Both the position numbers and the translations under genes were made by a program. 64,000 nt of DNA. It comes from Pseudomonas sp. Tri1. Its GTDB lineage: Bacteria > Pseudomonadota > Gammaproteobacteria > Pseudomonadales > Pseudomonadaceae. Under the pieces are notes generated by a model. That model searched no databases. It was not told the origin of the DNA and saw nothing but the letters and a program-made list of their open reading frames with translations. Location: contig NZ_CP072913.1 of NCBI RefSeq assembly GCF_017968885.1, forward strand, positions 5,744,501 through 5,808,500, read 5' to 3'. Below, one piece after another: positions 48,983 through 58,290 of the stretch. Numbering within the stretch: the stretch's first letter is position 1; each line of letters starts with the position of its first letter.

Positions 48983-49522
48983 ATGGACAGTGAACAATCT
49001 TTTCATGCAACACTTAATATGTTTGACGCCCACGTAAATCTACTTGAAACGCTGCATGGCAAACCCGCGATGGCGACCGTCAGTTCATTCAGCGGTGGAT
49101 TCTTTACCGGCAAACCGCAAACCCATGATCACTCACACCTGCTCGGCATGCGCGCCGAAGCCCAGGGCGTGGACTGCACCCCATTGATGCTGCATTTCCA
49201 GCCTACGCCCAATGGCTACATCCTGACCCTGAAAAACCCCGGGGAATACCATAACAAACTGATTAGCAAGAGCTGGCTTGAAGTGCTTGGCGCACAGAAT
49301 TCAAACACTGTTAATCCGACGCGTTTCCTCCTTATCGATCATCAACAAAACATCATCACACGAAAAAGTATCAACACCCAGCACACCCCCATCTCGCTCA
49401 TGACCGCGACTAATAAATATGTCGGTGGATTAAGAATGCGCGGGTCGCCTTATATTTATCTTGCCGAGACCGAAGAAAAGTCAAAGATAACTTTCATCTT
49501 GAGCCTGCGTGAAGGAGTGTAG
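48983..49522 (+). CDS. Orphan hypothetical protein in low-GC DNA
   Basis: 179 residues with no signal peptide or membrane helix. MDSEQSFHATLNMFDAHVNLLETLHG, then short strand-rich segments, e.g. GYILTLKNPGEYHN and KYVGGLRMRGSPYIYLAETEEKSKITFIL. The alternating pattern is reminiscent of beta-trefoil (ricin/fascin-like) folds, a weak inference. The RBS is poor. The gene and its 220-base upstream region are clearly AT-richer than glyA and the transporter on either side, so it was probably acquired. Function unknown. Confidence 0.6.
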   Translation: MDSEQSFHATLNMFDAHVNLLETLHGKPAMATVSSFSGGFFTGKPQTHDHSHLLGMRAEAQGVDCTPLMLHFQPTPNGYILTLKNPGEYHNKLISKSWLEVLGAQNSNTVNPTRFLLIDHQQNIITRKSINTQHTPISLMTATNKYVGGLRMRGSPYIYLAETEEKSKITFILSLREGV

Positions 49523-49827
49523 GGCCCGCCCAAAAACATGAAACCAGGTAGCCCCTGTGACGAGAGGTTTGTCCCCTCGCCCCAGGGGCTGCGTCAGGTT
49601 GACCGGCTGCAAAATTTTTAAATTGGAAGAAAAGGCTCAAGCACAGGGGTTTCGTCACCACTGGTAAGACCGGTAAAGCCAAAACCCCGCAATTCAGCTT
49701 GCATCCCCTGAAAAACCGCGCCTAGACTGCGCCTGCACTGGACAAACCGGTAAGACCACAATAATGAAGTCCTGACGCCAACGGCCCAGCGCCGACGAAC
49801 AAGGACACCGAACCAGGAATCCCTCCC
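49523..49827. other. Transporter upstream region with REP-like hairpin
   Basis: The region holds CCCCTGTGACGAGAGG / CCCCTCGCCCCAGGGG (49552-49588), a REP-like hairpin probably ending the orphan-gene transcript. The promoter and operators for the transporter follow. No gene seen. Confidence 0.65.
49662..49758 (+). promoter_or_regulatory. Promoter with two FadR-type operators
   Basis: TGGTAAGACCG (49662-49672) and CGGTAAGACCA (49748-49758) each match the TGGTN3ACCA consensus of FadR/FCD regulators, with one half-site mismatch. They bracket TTGCAT (49699) - 18 bases - TAGACT (49723), a plausible sigma-70 promoter. One site lies upstream of -35 and the other just after the start point, 86 bases apart. 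The likely binder is the GntR/FCD protein encoded at 51201. Confidence 0.6.
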
Positions 49828-51141
49828 ATGCTCAAATGGTGCTCGCGGTCGATCTTCCTTCAAGTTGTCCTCGGACTGGTGCTCGGCATCGTCTGCGGGC
49901 TTACCCTTCCCGAATACTCTGCACAGCTCAAACCCCTCGGCGACGGCTTTATCAAGCTGATCAAGATGCTCATCGGCCTGATCGTGTTCTGCGTGGTGGT
50001 CAGCGGTATCTCCGGTGCCGGCGACCTGAAGAAGGTCGGACGCATTGGTCTCAAGTCGGTGATTTACTTCGAAGTGCTCACCACCATCGCCCTGGTCCTC
50101 GGCCTGGTGCTGGCCTTCAGCACCGGCATCGGCAGCGGCGCGAACATTCATCTGGAGCAGTTTTCCAGCGCAGACATGGGGGATATCGCTCAGCGTGGCC
50201 AACACATGGTCACCACCACTCAGTTCCTCATGAACCTGATTCCGACTTCGGTGATCGGTGCGTTCGCCGATAACAACATCCTGCAGGTGTTGCTGTTCTC
50301 GGTACTGTTCGGCAGTGCGTTGAATCTGGTGGGCGACGCGGCTTCCGGCATTTCGCGGTTGATCAACGAACTCAGCCACGTGATTTTTCGCATCATGGGC
50401 ATGATCGTGCGCCTGGCCCCTATCGGCGTGTTCGGCGCCATTGCCTTCACCACCAGCAAATACGGCCTGGACTCGTTGCAGCACTTGGGCAGCCTCGTCG
50501 GGCTGTTCTACCTGACCTGCATCGCTTTTGTCGCGGTGATCCTGGGCCTGGTCATGCGCGCGTCGGGCCTGCCGATGCTGCCGTTCCTCAAATACCTGCG
50601 CGAAGAGCTGCTCATCGTCCTCGGCACCGCTTCGTCCGACGCCGTGCTGCCACAGATCATGCGCAAGCTCGAACACCTCGGGATCGGCAGCTCCACCGTG
50701 GGCTTGGTCATTCCCACCGGTTATTCGTTCAACCTCGACGGTTTTTCGATTTATCTGACCTTGGCGATTGTCTTCATTGCCAACGCGACCGGTACGCCCC
50801 TGGCCCTGAGCGATCTGTTGACCATCCTGCTGGTGTCGCTGATCACCTCCAAGGGCGCTCACGGGATTCCCGGCTCGGCGCTGGTGATCCTGGCCGCCAC
50901 ACTGACAGCGATCCCGGCGATCCCGGTGGTCGGCCTGGTGCTGGTGCTGGCCGTGGACTGGTTCATGGGCATCGGTCGCGCACTGACCAACCTGATCGGC
51001 AACTGCGTGGCCACCGTGGCGATTGCCCGCTGGGAAAAAGACATCGATGTCCCTCGGGCGCGCAAAGTACTGTCGGGCCAACAAGGTTATGCCTTTCAAT
51101 CGAGAAAACCGGTGGGCAGCGCCCATCATCAGCAATTCTGA
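49828..51141 (+). CDS. Dicarboxylate/amino acid:cation symporter (DctA/GltP family)
   Basis: 437 residues, 8 or more membrane helices plus two re-entrant loops. Signature GTASSDAVLPQIMRKLE (the serine-rich hairpin HP1), VIPTGYSFNLDG and the C-terminal ALTNLIGNCVATVAIARWE. Very like DctA in layout, but with Ala-Ser-Ser-Asp instead of the Ser-Ser-Ser-Glu usual in DctA, so substrate may differ (C4-dicarboxylate, aspartate or another carboxylate). Followed by two GntR-family regulators on the same strand. Confidence 0.85.
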   Translation: MLKWCSRSIFLQVVLGLVLGIVCGLTLPEYSAQLKPLGDGFIKLIKMLIGLIVFCVVVSGISGAGDLKKVGRIGLKSVIYFEVLTTIALVLGLVLAFSTGIGSGANIHLEQFSSADMGDIAQRGQHMVTTTQFLMNLIPTSVIGAFADNNILQVLLFSVLFGSALNLVGDAASGISRLINELSHVIFRIMGMIVRLAPIGVFGAIAFTTSKYGLDSLQHLGSLVGLFYLTCIAFVAVILGLVMRASGLPMLPFLKYLREELLIVLGTASSDAVLPQIMRKLEHLGIGSSTVGLVIPTGYSFNLDGFSIYLTLAIVFIANATGTPLALSDLLTILLVSLITSKGAHGIPGSALVILAATLTAIPAIPVVGLVLVLAVDWFMGIGRALTNLIGNCVATVAIARWEKDIDVPRARKVLSGQQGYAFQSRKPVGSAHHQQF

Positions 51142-51200
51142 AAGACCGCAGTGCCGGCCCGCGAACCGGCACCGCCTAAGTGATTTTCAAGGAGTGACAT

Positions 51201-51905
51201 GTGATCAGTTCATCAACCGTCGTCAATTCCGTGGTGGAGAAACTCCGTGCCGCCCTGGCCCGGGGCCAATGGCGTTCGGGCGACATGCTGCCCGGTCAGC
51301 GTGAACTGGCCGAGCAACTGGGTATCAGCCGGCCAAGTCTGCGTGAAGCGGTGATTGTGCTGGAGACCCTGGGACTGGTGCGCTCGATGCCCGGCAAGGG
51401 CGTCGTGGTGCTGGAGGCCACGTTCAGCGATACGGCCGGTGAAAGCAGTGCCATGGCCGGTGCGAGCCTGGAAGATGTGCTGCAACTGCGCTACACCCTG
51501 GAGCCCTTCATCGTCGGCCTTGTGGCCCAGTCCATCAGCAGCAAGGAAGTCGGCCAGTTGCGCCTGACCCTCATGGACATGCGCGAAGCCCTGGAAGCCA
51601 ACGACAGCGACGCCTGCGCCAACGCCTACATCGCTTTTCATGAAGAGCTGTTTGCCCTGACCTCCAACCCAATCTTCCAGAACGTGGTCCAGCAGACCAG
51701 CAACGCGCTCAAGCAAAGCGCTGATGTACTGCGTAATTCGCCCGAGCACCTGGCCGAACGCCTGGAAGAGAACGAAGCCGTGGTGCGCGCCATCCGTGGC
51801 AAGAACAGCGCCCAGGCCAGCGCTGAAATGCGTCGGCACATTCTCAGGGAAGGCCAGCGCATGGGCATCGAACTGAATATTCCGGACGACAGCCTCGGCA
51901 CTTGA
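51201..51905 (+). CDS. FadR-subfamily GntR transcriptional regulator
   Basis: 234 residues, GTG start with AAGGAG 7 bases upstream. The N-terminal winged HTH has RSGDMLPGQRELAEQLGISRPSLREAVIVLETLGLV, and the C-terminal FCD ligand domain has the metal-binding pattern (FHEELF, with later histidine RRHIL). PdhR/LldR-like. It probably represses or controls the transporter upstream through the TGGTAAGACC sites; the effector is likely the transported acid. Confidence 0.85.
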   Translation: MISSSTVVNSVVEKLRAALARGQWRSGDMLPGQRELAEQLGISRPSLREAVIVLETLGLVRSMPGKGVVVLEATFSDTAGESSAMAGASLEDVLQLRYTLEPFIVGLVAQSISSKEVGQLRLTLMDMREALEANDSDACANAYIAFHEELFALTSNPIFQNVVQQTSNALKQSADVLRNSPEHLAERLEENEAVVRAIRGKNSAQASAEMRRHILREGQRMGIELNIPDDSLGT

Positions 51906-51927
51906 GCCAGGGCCCGCGGAGACTGCC

Positions 51928-52620
51928 ATGAACAATCTCGTTTCCCATCAACATAACTGCAACGTGCTCGCCGGCCTGCCTCTGCCCGGCCGGATCGGCA
52001 AACCGTCGGTGGACGATATCTACCCGCGGATCTTCGATGCCATCCTCGAACAACGCATTGCTCCGGCCAGCCGTTTCACCGAGGAAAGCCTGGGGGATGT
52101 ATTCGGTGTCAGCCGCAGCATCATTCGCCGCGTCCTGGCGCGCCTGTCTCACCAGCAAGTGGTGATCCTGCGCCCGAACCATCGACCACAAGTCGCAGCG
52201 CCGGACCTGGAACAGACGCGGCAGATCCTGCACGCCCGTCGCCTGGCCGAACAGACCCTGGTGCGCCTGGCCTGCAAGGCACCGCAACCGCAGGATCTAC
52301 GGCGCCTGCGAGAGCTGGTGGAACAGGAACAGCGCTGCCTGGATCGCGGCGAGCGCGGCCCGGCGATACGCCTGTCCGGCGAGTTTCACCTGCACTTGGC
52401 GGCCATGGCCGGTAACGCGCCATTGGCGCAATTCCTCGGCAGCCTGGTGCCATTGACCTCGCTGGCCCTGGCGCGGCACGAGATAAAGTCCCGCAGGCAT
52501 TGCGCCTGGCAGGAGCATCTGGCGATCGTCGAGGCCGTGGAAGGCGGTAATGCTAATGAGGCAGTGCGGCTGATGGACGAGCACCTGGACCATCTGGAGC
52601 AAAAGCTGACGATCAGATAG
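51928..52620 (+). CDS. GntR-family regulator with FCD domain
   Basis: 230 residues. The HTH starts at about residue 29 (DDIYPRIFDAILEQRIAPASRFTEESLGDVFGVSRSIIRRVLARL), and the FCD domain has EFHLHLAAMAGNAPLAQF and HCAWQEHLAIVEAV with the two metal-site histidines. It starts 22 bases after the previous regulator, so the two are probably cotranscribed. Two FCD regulators behind one transporter is unusual; they may respond to different ligands. Confidence 0.82.
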   Translation: MNNLVSHQHNCNVLAGLPLPGRIGKPSVDDIYPRIFDAILEQRIAPASRFTEESLGDVFGVSRSIIRRVLARLSHQQVVILRPNHRPQVAAPDLEQTRQILHARRLAEQTLVRLACKAPQPQDLRRLRELVEQEQRCLDRGERGPAIRLSGEFHLHLAAMAGNAPLAQFLGSLVPLTSLALARHEIKSRRHCAWQEHLAIVEAVEGGNANEAVRLMDEHLDHLEQKLTIR

Positions 52621-52622
52621 CT

Positions 52623-52718
52623 GTTGTGGCGAGGGAGCTTGCTCCCGCTCGGTTGCGCAGCAACCGCCAAAAAGCGAGGGCGGCTACGCCTCCCAGCGGA
52701 AGCAAGCTCCCTCGCCAT
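52623..52718. repeat. REPIN of the GTGGCGAGGGAGC type
   Basis: TTGTGGCGAGGGAGCTTGCTCCC pairs with GGAAGCAAGCTCCCTCGCCA across a loop containing CGGTTGCGCAGCAACCG. Distinct subfamily from the GTGGGAGCGAG REPs nearby. It lies between convergent genes. Confidence 0.8.
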
Positions 52719-52766
52719 GAGATGCTCTTTAGCCGCACATTGTCGATGGTCGCAGGCAAAGCGTCG

Positions 52767-53738
52767 TCAAAGTAGGATGGCGTCGAAGCCTGCGCGGATT
52801 TTTTCCTCGGGCAGCTCGTCGGCGATAAATACGATAACGCTTTCCCGAGGCTCATCCGGGGCCCATTCAGTGTCCCAATCGAAACCGTACAGCTTGAGCA
52901 CGCCCTGGAACACCAATCGCCGGGGTTCATTGGCGATGTTCAACACGCCCTTGTAGCGCAGCAACTGCTTGCCATGCGCTTCCAGCAACTGGTTCATGAA
53001 CTCGCTGAGCTTGTCGATATCCAGCGGTTTGTCGGTGCGCAGCACGAGGCTGCTGATGCGGTCACCTGGGGTTGCCTTGCCGACCGGGCGCAAACTGAAC
53101 CCCGCGCCCAGGTCGGCATTGAGATTGAAACCACGGATATCGAGCAGTTCGGCCAGATCGATCTTGCCGTGTTCAACCACCCTGATCGGCGCCCGTCGGT
53201 TGATGCGCGTCAGGCGCTCGCCAAGGGCCTCGACCTGGGCGGCGTCCACCAGGTCGGTCTTGCTCAAAAGCAGGCGATCGGCGAACCCCACCTGAGCCTG
53301 GGCGATGGCCTGGGCCAGGTGGACATCGGCGTGAGCGGCGTCCACCAGGGTCAGGATCCCATCGAGGATGTAGCGCTCGCGCAGGTCCTCGTCGATGAAA
53401 AACGTCTGTGCTACCGGGGCCGGGTCAGCCAGGCCGGTGCACTCGATGACCAGGCGATCGAAAGCGATCTCACCACTGTCCAGCCGCTCCAGCAGCAGGT
53501 AAAGGGCCTTGGTCAGGTCGGTATGGATGGTGCAGCACACACAGCCGTTGGCCAGGGTCATGACTTGCACCGGCTCGTCGCCGAGCAGTTGCGTGTCGAT
53601 GCCGGCATCGCTGAATTCGTTCTCGATCACGGCGATTTTCAGGCCATGCTCGGCCTTGAGCAGATGGCGCAACAACGTGGTCTTGCCGGCGCCGAGGAAG
53701 CCGCTGAGGATGGTGACCGGGATGGGAGAGGACAACAT
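52767..53738 (-). CDS. CobW/YjiA-family GTPase (G3E)
   Basis: 323 residues. Walker A GFLGAGKTT, the metal-binding CxCC motif (NGCVCCTI), a Walker B-like ECTGLADPAP, and SKTDLVD as G4. The C-terminal CobW_C domain ends ELPEEKIRAGFDAILL. YjiA-like metallochaperone GTPase. It sits upstream-adjacent to ybdD-cstA, as in E. coli yjiA-yjiX-yjiY, suggesting a functional tie with the pyruvate/peptide transporter. Two REPINs separate it from ybdD. Confidence 0.9.
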   Translation of the reverse strand: MLSSPIPVTILSGFLGAGKTTLLRHLLKAEHGLKIAVIENEFSDAGIDTQLLGDEPVQVMTLANGCVCCTIHTDLTKALYLLLERLDSGEIAFDRLVIECTGLADPAPVAQTFFIDEDLRERYILDGILTLVDAAHADVHLAQAIAQAQVGFADRLLLSKTDLVDAAQVEALGERLTRINRRAPIRVVEHGKIDLAELLDIRGFNLNADLGAGFSLRPVGKATPGDRISSLVLRTDKPLDIDKLSEFMNQLLEAHGKQLLRYKGVLNIANEPRRLVFQGVLKLYGFDWDTEWAPDEPRESVIVFIADELPEEKIRAGFDAILL

Positions 53739-53776
53739 GGTTCTCCTGTTTCGAAATTAAAGAAAAGCACAAACCC

Positions 53777-53866
53777 CTGTGGGAGCGGGCTTGCTCGCGA
53801 AAGCGGTAGGTCAGCCGACATCGATGCTCCTGACCCGACGCCATCGCGAGCAAGCTCGCTCCCACA
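53777..53866. repeat. REPIN 1 of 2 between ybdD and cobW
   Basis: CTGTGGGAGCGGGCTTGCTCGCG and CGCGAGCAAGCTCGCTCCCACA inverted pair. Confidence 0.85.
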
Positions 53867-53911
53867 AGGGGTTCTGTGGCGTATGCAAATCCTGAGACCA
53901 CCCAAAAACAA

Positions 53912-54002
53912 CTGTGGGAGCGAGCTTGCTCGCGATAGCGGTAGGTCAGCCGACATGATCGCAACTGACACTACGCCTTCGCGAGCAAGCCCGCTCCCAC
54001 AG
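53912..54002. repeat. REPIN 2 of 2 between ybdD and cobW
   Basis: CTGTGGGAGCGAGCTTGCTCGCG and GCGAGCAAGCCCGCTCCCACAG, 45 bases from the previous unit. Both share the inner sequence AGCGGTAGGTCAGCCGACAT, so this is a recent tandem copy. Confidence 0.85.
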
Positions 54003-54027
54003 GAGTTACCTCAACCCAAGCGGTGCT

Positions 54028-54225
54028 TCAACAGCACTTGGGCCCACCCTTGCCACCGTAACGGGCCTCCTGGCGTTCGCGGAAGAACGCCTCGTAGTCC
54101 ATCAGCGGTTTGTCCGGGTGCTTGGTTTGCATGTGCTCGACGTAGTTGTCGTAGTCGGGCATGCCGACCATCAGGCGCGCGGCCTGACCGAGGTATTTAC
54201 CGAGGCGACTCAAGTCATTGAACAT
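54028..54225 (-). CDS. YbdD/YjiX family small protein
   Basis: 65 residues: [33 protein letters not shown], then [16 protein letters not shown] and KCC at the end. DUF466 family, nearly always next to cstA. It starts 16 bases after cstA. Thought to assist the CstA/BtsT transporter; the mechanism is not established. Confidence 0.9.
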   Translation of the reverse strand: MFNDLSRLGKYLGQAARLMVGMPDYDNYVEHMQTKHPDKPLMDYEAFFRERQEARYGGKGGPKCC

Positions 54226-54241
54226 CGTTGCAATCCTCGTT

Positions 54242-56308
54242 TCAGGCGTCCGGCACGGCCTGGAATGGCGCTTCTTTATCCGTGCGTTCCTTGGTGCCCC
54301 AGGCGGCGATGCCAACCTTGAGCGCGTAGAACAGGATGCTGAAGACCACGAACAGGAACAACACCGTCAGCGTTGCGTTGGTGTAGGCGTTGAACACCAC
54401 GTGCTGCATCTGCTCGATGCTCTTGGCCGGGGCCAGGATCTGGCCGGCGGCCAGGGCATCGTTGTATTTGCGGGCCAGGGCCAAAAAGCCGATCGCCGGG
54501 TTGGCGTCGAACAGCTTGATCAGGCCTGCCGTGGTGGTGCAGATCAGCAGCCAGGCCGCTGGCAGCATGGTCACCCAGACGTAGCGCTGGCGCTTCATCT
54601 TGATCAGCACCACGGTGGCGAGCATCAGGGCGATACCGGCCAGCATCTGGTTGGAGATGCCGAACAGCGGCCACAAGGTGTTGATGCCGCCCAGCGGATC
54701 GATCACGCCCTGGTACAAAAGGTAGCCCCACATCGCCACACAACCGGCGGTGGCGATCAGGTTGGCCGGCCAGGATTCGGTGCGCTTGAGCGAAGGCACG
54801 AACGAGCCGAGCAAATCCTGCAGCATGAACCGCCCGGCACGGGTGCCGGCGTCCACTGCGGTAAGGATGAACAGCGCTTCGAACAGGATCGCGAAGTGGT
54901 ACCAGAACGCCATGGTGTTCTCACCTGGCAGCACCGAGTGCAGGATCTGCGCGATCCCGACCGCCAGGGTCGGCGCACCGCCGGCACGGGCCAGCACGGT
55001 GGTTTCACCGATGTCCTTGGCCACCGCTTGCAGCGCCTCAGGCGTGATGGCAAAGCCCCAACTGCTGACGGTCTGCGCCACGGCCACCACGTCGCCGCCG
55101 ACGATGGCCGCCGGGCTGTTCATGGCGAAGTACACACCCGGCTCGATCACCGAAGCGGCGACCATGGCCATGATCGCCACGAAGGACTCCATCAGCATGC
55201 CGCCGTAACCGATGTAGCGGGCATTGACTTCGTTATCCAGGAGCTTGGGCGTGGTGCCCGACGAGATCAGCGCATGGAACCCCGAGACCGCGCCGCAGGC
55301 GATGGTGATGAACAGGAACGGGAACAGCCCGCCCTTCCACACCGGCCCGGTGCCGTCGGTGAACTGGGTCAGCGCCGGCATTTTCAGCTCGGGCATGGTG
55401 ACCAGGATGCCGATCGCCAGGGCGACGATGGTACCGATCTTGAGAAATGTCGACAGGTAGTCCCGCGGGGCCAGGATCAGCCACACCGGCAGCACTGCCG
55501 CGACAAAGCCGTAGCCGATCAGCATCCAGGTGATCTGGATCCCGGTGAAGGAGAAAGCCTTGGCCCAGACCGGGTCGGCGGCGATCTGCCCGCCCAGCCA
55601 GATCGAACCCAGCAGCAACAGCACGCCGATGAGCGAGATTTCCCCGATGCGGCCCGGACGGATGTAGCGCATGTAGATGCCCATGAACATCGCGATCGGG
55701 ATGGTCGCCATCACGGTGAAGATGCCCCATGGGCTCTCGGCCAGGGCCTTGACCACGATCAGCGCCAGCACCGCGAGGATGATGATCATGATCAGGAAAC
55801 AGCCGAACAGCGCGATGGTGCCGGGGATGCGGCCCATTTCTTCACGGACCATGTCGCCCAGGGAGCGCCCGTTGCGGCGGGTGGACAGGAACAGGACCAT
55901 GAAGTCCTGCACCGCACCGGCCAGCACCACGCCGGCGATCAGCCAGAGCGTGCCGGGCAGGTAGCCCATCTGCGCCGCCAGCACCGGCCCGACCAGCGGC
56001 CCCGCACCGGCAATGGCCGCGAAGTGGTGGCCGAAGAGAATGTGTTTGTTGGTCGGGACATAGTCCAGGCCATCGTTGTTGAGCACGGCGGGGGTGGCCC
56101 GACGCGCATCGAGTTGCATCACGTTGTTGGCGATGAAGAGGCTGTAGTAGCGGTAGGCGACCAGGTAGATGGCCACGGCTGCGACGACGATCCAGAGGGC
56201 GTTGATTGCCTCGCCTCGGCGCAAGGCCACGACGCCCAGGGCGCACGCTCCTACGACGGCCAGCAGTAGCCAGGGTAGATGGCGCAGCAGGCTATTATTG
56301 TTTTTCAT
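54242..56308 (-). CDS. cstA: Carbon-starvation protein CstA / BtsT-type pyruvate-peptide transporter
   Basis: 688 residues with about 16-18 hydrophobic helices. Signatures: [22 protein letters not shown] and GALVQDF-like [43 protein letters not shown]. Start at 56308 ([12 protein letters not shown]). Related proteins take up pyruvate or peptides under nutrient limitation. Operon cstA-ybdD, with cobW-like GTPase downstream. Confidence 0.92.
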   Translation of the reverse strand: MKNNNSLLRHLPWLLLAVVGACALGVVALRRGEAINALWIVVAAVAIYLVAYRYYSLFIANNVMQLDARRATPAVLNNDGLDYVPTNKHILFGHHFAAIAGAGPLVGPVLAAQMGYLPGTLWLIAGVVLAGAVQDFMVLFLSTRRNGRSLGDMVREEMGRIPGTIALFGCFLIMIIILAVLALIVVKALAESPWGIFTVMATIPIAMFMGIYMRYIRPGRIGEISLIGVLLLLGSIWLGGQIAADPVWAKAFSFTGIQITWMLIGYGFVAAVLPVWLILAPRDYLSTFLKIGTIVALAIGILVTMPELKMPALTQFTDGTGPVWKGGLFPFLFITIACGAVSGFHALISSGTTPKLLDNEVNARYIGYGGMLMESFVAIMAMVAASVIEPGVYFAMNSPAAIVGGDVVAVAQTVSSWGFAITPEALQAVAKDIGETTVLARAGGAPTLAVGIAQILHSVLPGENTMAFWYHFAILFEALFILTAVDAGTRAGRFMLQDLLGSFVPSLKRTESWPANLIATAGCVAMWGYLLYQGVIDPLGGINTLWPLFGISNQMLAGIALMLATVVLIKMKRQRYVWVTMLPAAWLLICTTTAGLIKLFDANPAIGFLALARKYNDALAAGQILAPAKSIEQMQHVVFNAYTNATLTVLFLFVVFSILFYALKVGIAAWGTKERTDKEAPFQAVPDA

Positions 56309-56465
56309 TTTTATATTCCAGCCAGGGTGGACAAGAAGGTAGCTATCGGAGTTTAGCGCTAACACGAGCAAAGGCCATACCTGACATTCGTCTACCAGCG
56401 GCCGAATGGTGACGATGATGCGCCAGCAGGGTCTATAGTCAGTGAATCTTCAGAGGGAACGCGTA

Positions 56466-56822
56466 ATGAGCGATCGTCGCCGCTTCGTACGAATCGAATT
56501 TCATGCCAGGACCGAACTGAGCCAGACCCCATACAAATGGCCGGTAGAGCTGCTGGACCTGTCCCTCAAGGGCTTGCTGATCAAAAAACCCGAACCCTGG
56601 CTGGGGAATCCCGAAAAAACCTTCATTGCCGACATTCACCTGAGCAATGAGGTGGAAGTGCAGATGGAGGTTCGGTTGGCCCACGACGACCACGGCCACC
56701 TGGGCTTTGTCTGCGAGCATGTCGACCTGGACTCCATCGCCCACCTGCGCCGATTGGTGGAGCTGAACCTGGCCGATCATGATGAGCTGGAGCGGGAGCT
56801 GGCGGCGTTGATCCAGATCTGA
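56466..56822 (+). CDS. PilZ-domain c-di-GMP adaptor (MapZ-like)
   Basis: 118 residues, single PilZ domain. The N-terminal RRRFVRIEF supplies the RxxxR c-di-GMP motif and DLSLKG supplies (D/N)xSxxG. Start at 56466 with AGAGGG upstream; a GTG 8 codons earlier is less likely. In P. aeruginosa the PilZ protein next to radA is PA4608/MapZ, which binds the chemotaxis methyltransferase CheR1 when loaded with c-di-GMP; orthology is inferred from position and size. Confidence 0.85.
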   Translation: MSDRRRFVRIEFHARTELSQTPYKWPVELLDLSLKGLLIKKPEPWLGNPEKTFIADIHLSNEVEVQMEVRLAHDDHGHLGFVCEHVDLDSIAHLRRLVELNLADHDELERELAALIQI

Positions 56823-56837
56823 ATCAACGCCGATCCC

Positions 56838-56870
56838 TTTGTGGCGAGGGGATCTATCCCCTCGCCACAG
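56838..56870. repeat. Short REP palindrome between mapZ and radA
   Basis: TGTGGCGAGGGGAT / ATCCCCTCGCCACA, perfect palindrome with a 2-base centre, between convergent genes. May act as a shared 3' end structure. Confidence 0.8.
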
Positions 56871-56880
56871 GACCGCGGCA

Positions 56881-58248
56881 TCACTCGAACAACGCATCCA
56901 ACGCCTGCTCCAGGCGCGTCACGGCAATGATCTGCAACCCCGGCGGTGCTTCCTTCGGCGCGTTGCCCTTGGGCACGATGGCGCGCTTGAAACCATGCTT
57001 GGCCGCCTCCTTGAGTCGCTCCTGGCCACTGGGCACCGGCCGCACCTCGCCCGACAGCCCCACTTCGCCGAACACCAGCAGATCATGGGGCAACGGACGA
57101 TTGCGCAGGCTGGACATGACCGCCGCCATCAACGCCAGGTCGGACGCGGTTTCCAGCACCTTGACCCCGCCGACCACGTTGAGGAAAACGTCCTGGTCGT
57201 GAGTCGGAATCCCACCGTGTCGATGCAGGACAGCCAGCAACATGGCAAGCCGATTCTGATCCAGCCCCAAGGTGACCCGGCGCGGATTCGCCAAGTGACT
57301 GTCGTCCACCAGGGCCTGAACTTCCACCAGCATCGGGCGCGTGCCTTCCCAGGTGGCCATGACCACGCTGCCCGGTACTTCTTCCTGGGCACGCGTCAGA
57401 AAAATCGCCGAAGGATTGGAGACTTCTTTCAGGCCTCTGTCAGTCATGCCGAACACACCCAGCTCGTTAACGGCGCCAAAGCGGTTCTTCACGGCTCGTA
57501 ACAAACGCAGGCGCCCATCGGATTCGCCCTCGAAATACAACACGGTGTCGACCATGTGCTCCAGCACCCGCGGGCCCGCCAGCGCGCCTTCCTTGGTGAC
57601 GTGGCCCACCAGGAAAATCGCCGTACCGCTCTGCTTGGCATAACGCACCAGCAACGCCGCACTTTCGCGCACTTGAGACACGCCGCCCGGCGCCGATTGC
57701 AGTTGTTCAGTGAAAATCGTCTGGATCGAGTCGATCACCATGACCTTGGGTTTTTCCAGGCGCGCCGTGGCGATGATGGTTTCGATGCAGGTCTCGGTCA
57801 TGACCCGTAGTTGGTCCTGGGGCAGCCCCAGTCGTCGGGCGCGCATGGCGACTTGCTGTTGGGATTCCTCACCGGTGACATATAGCGCCGGCATGCGGGT
57901 GGCGAGGTTGCACAAGGTCTGCAGCAGGATGGTGGATTTGCCGATGCCTGGGTCGCCGCCGATCAGCACCACCGAGCCGTCCACCAGGCCGCCGCCCAAC
58001 ACGCGGTCCAGCTCACCGGACGCGGTGGAAAAGCGTGGGATTTCTTCAACGCTGACTTCGGCCAGGGTCTTGATCTGTGCCTGCTGGCCGGCCCAGCCCG
58101 TGCGACCGGTGGGCGCCGCCGCACCGCCGCTTTCCACCATGGTTTCGGTCAGGGTATTCCAGGCCCCGCATTCGCTGCACTGGCCGGCCCATTTGGGAAA
58201 GGTCGAGCCGCACTCGGTGCAGCCGTACATGCGCTTTGCCTTGGCCAT
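56881..58248 (-). CDS. radA: DNA repair protein RadA
   Basis: 455 residues. N-terminal zinc finger CTECGSTFPKWAGQCSEC, RecA-like core with Walker A GGDPGIGKST, the RadA-specific KNRFG motif (VKNRFGAVNE), and a C-terminal Lon-like domain. It drives branch migration in recombination. Start at 58248 (MAKAKRMYGC). Confidence 0.96.
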   Translation of the reverse strand: MAKAKRMYGCTECGSTFPKWAGQCSECGAWNTLTETMVESGGAAAPTGRTGWAGQQAQIKTLAEVSVEEIPRFSTASGELDRVLGGGLVDGSVVLIGGDPGIGKSTILLQTLCNLATRMPALYVTGEESQQQVAMRARRLGLPQDQLRVMTETCIETIIATARLEKPKVMVIDSIQTIFTEQLQSAPGGVSQVRESAALLVRYAKQSGTAIFLVGHVTKEGALAGPRVLEHMVDTVLYFEGESDGRLRLLRAVKNRFGAVNELGVFGMTDRGLKEVSNPSAIFLTRAQEEVPGSVVMATWEGTRPMLVEVQALVDDSHLANPRRVTLGLDQNRLAMLLAVLHRHGGIPTHDQDVFLNVVGGVKVLETASDLALMAAVMSSLRNRPLPHDLLVFGEVGLSGEVRPVPSGQERLKEAAKHGFKRAIVPKGNAPKEAPPGLQIIAVTRLEQALDALFE

Positions 58249-58290
58249 CTGAACTCCGGGTCAAAACCGCGATGATAGCCCAGCCAAGGT

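Noticed and set aside
53777..54002. Possible short CRISPR array (two similar hairpins with similar spacing)
   Set aside because: Only two units, inverted palindromic REP sequences, spacers share sequence, and there are no cas genes.
54218..56269. 683-codon open frame antisense to cstA
   Set aside because: Shadow frame; strongly biased in Gln, His and Asp; no motif.
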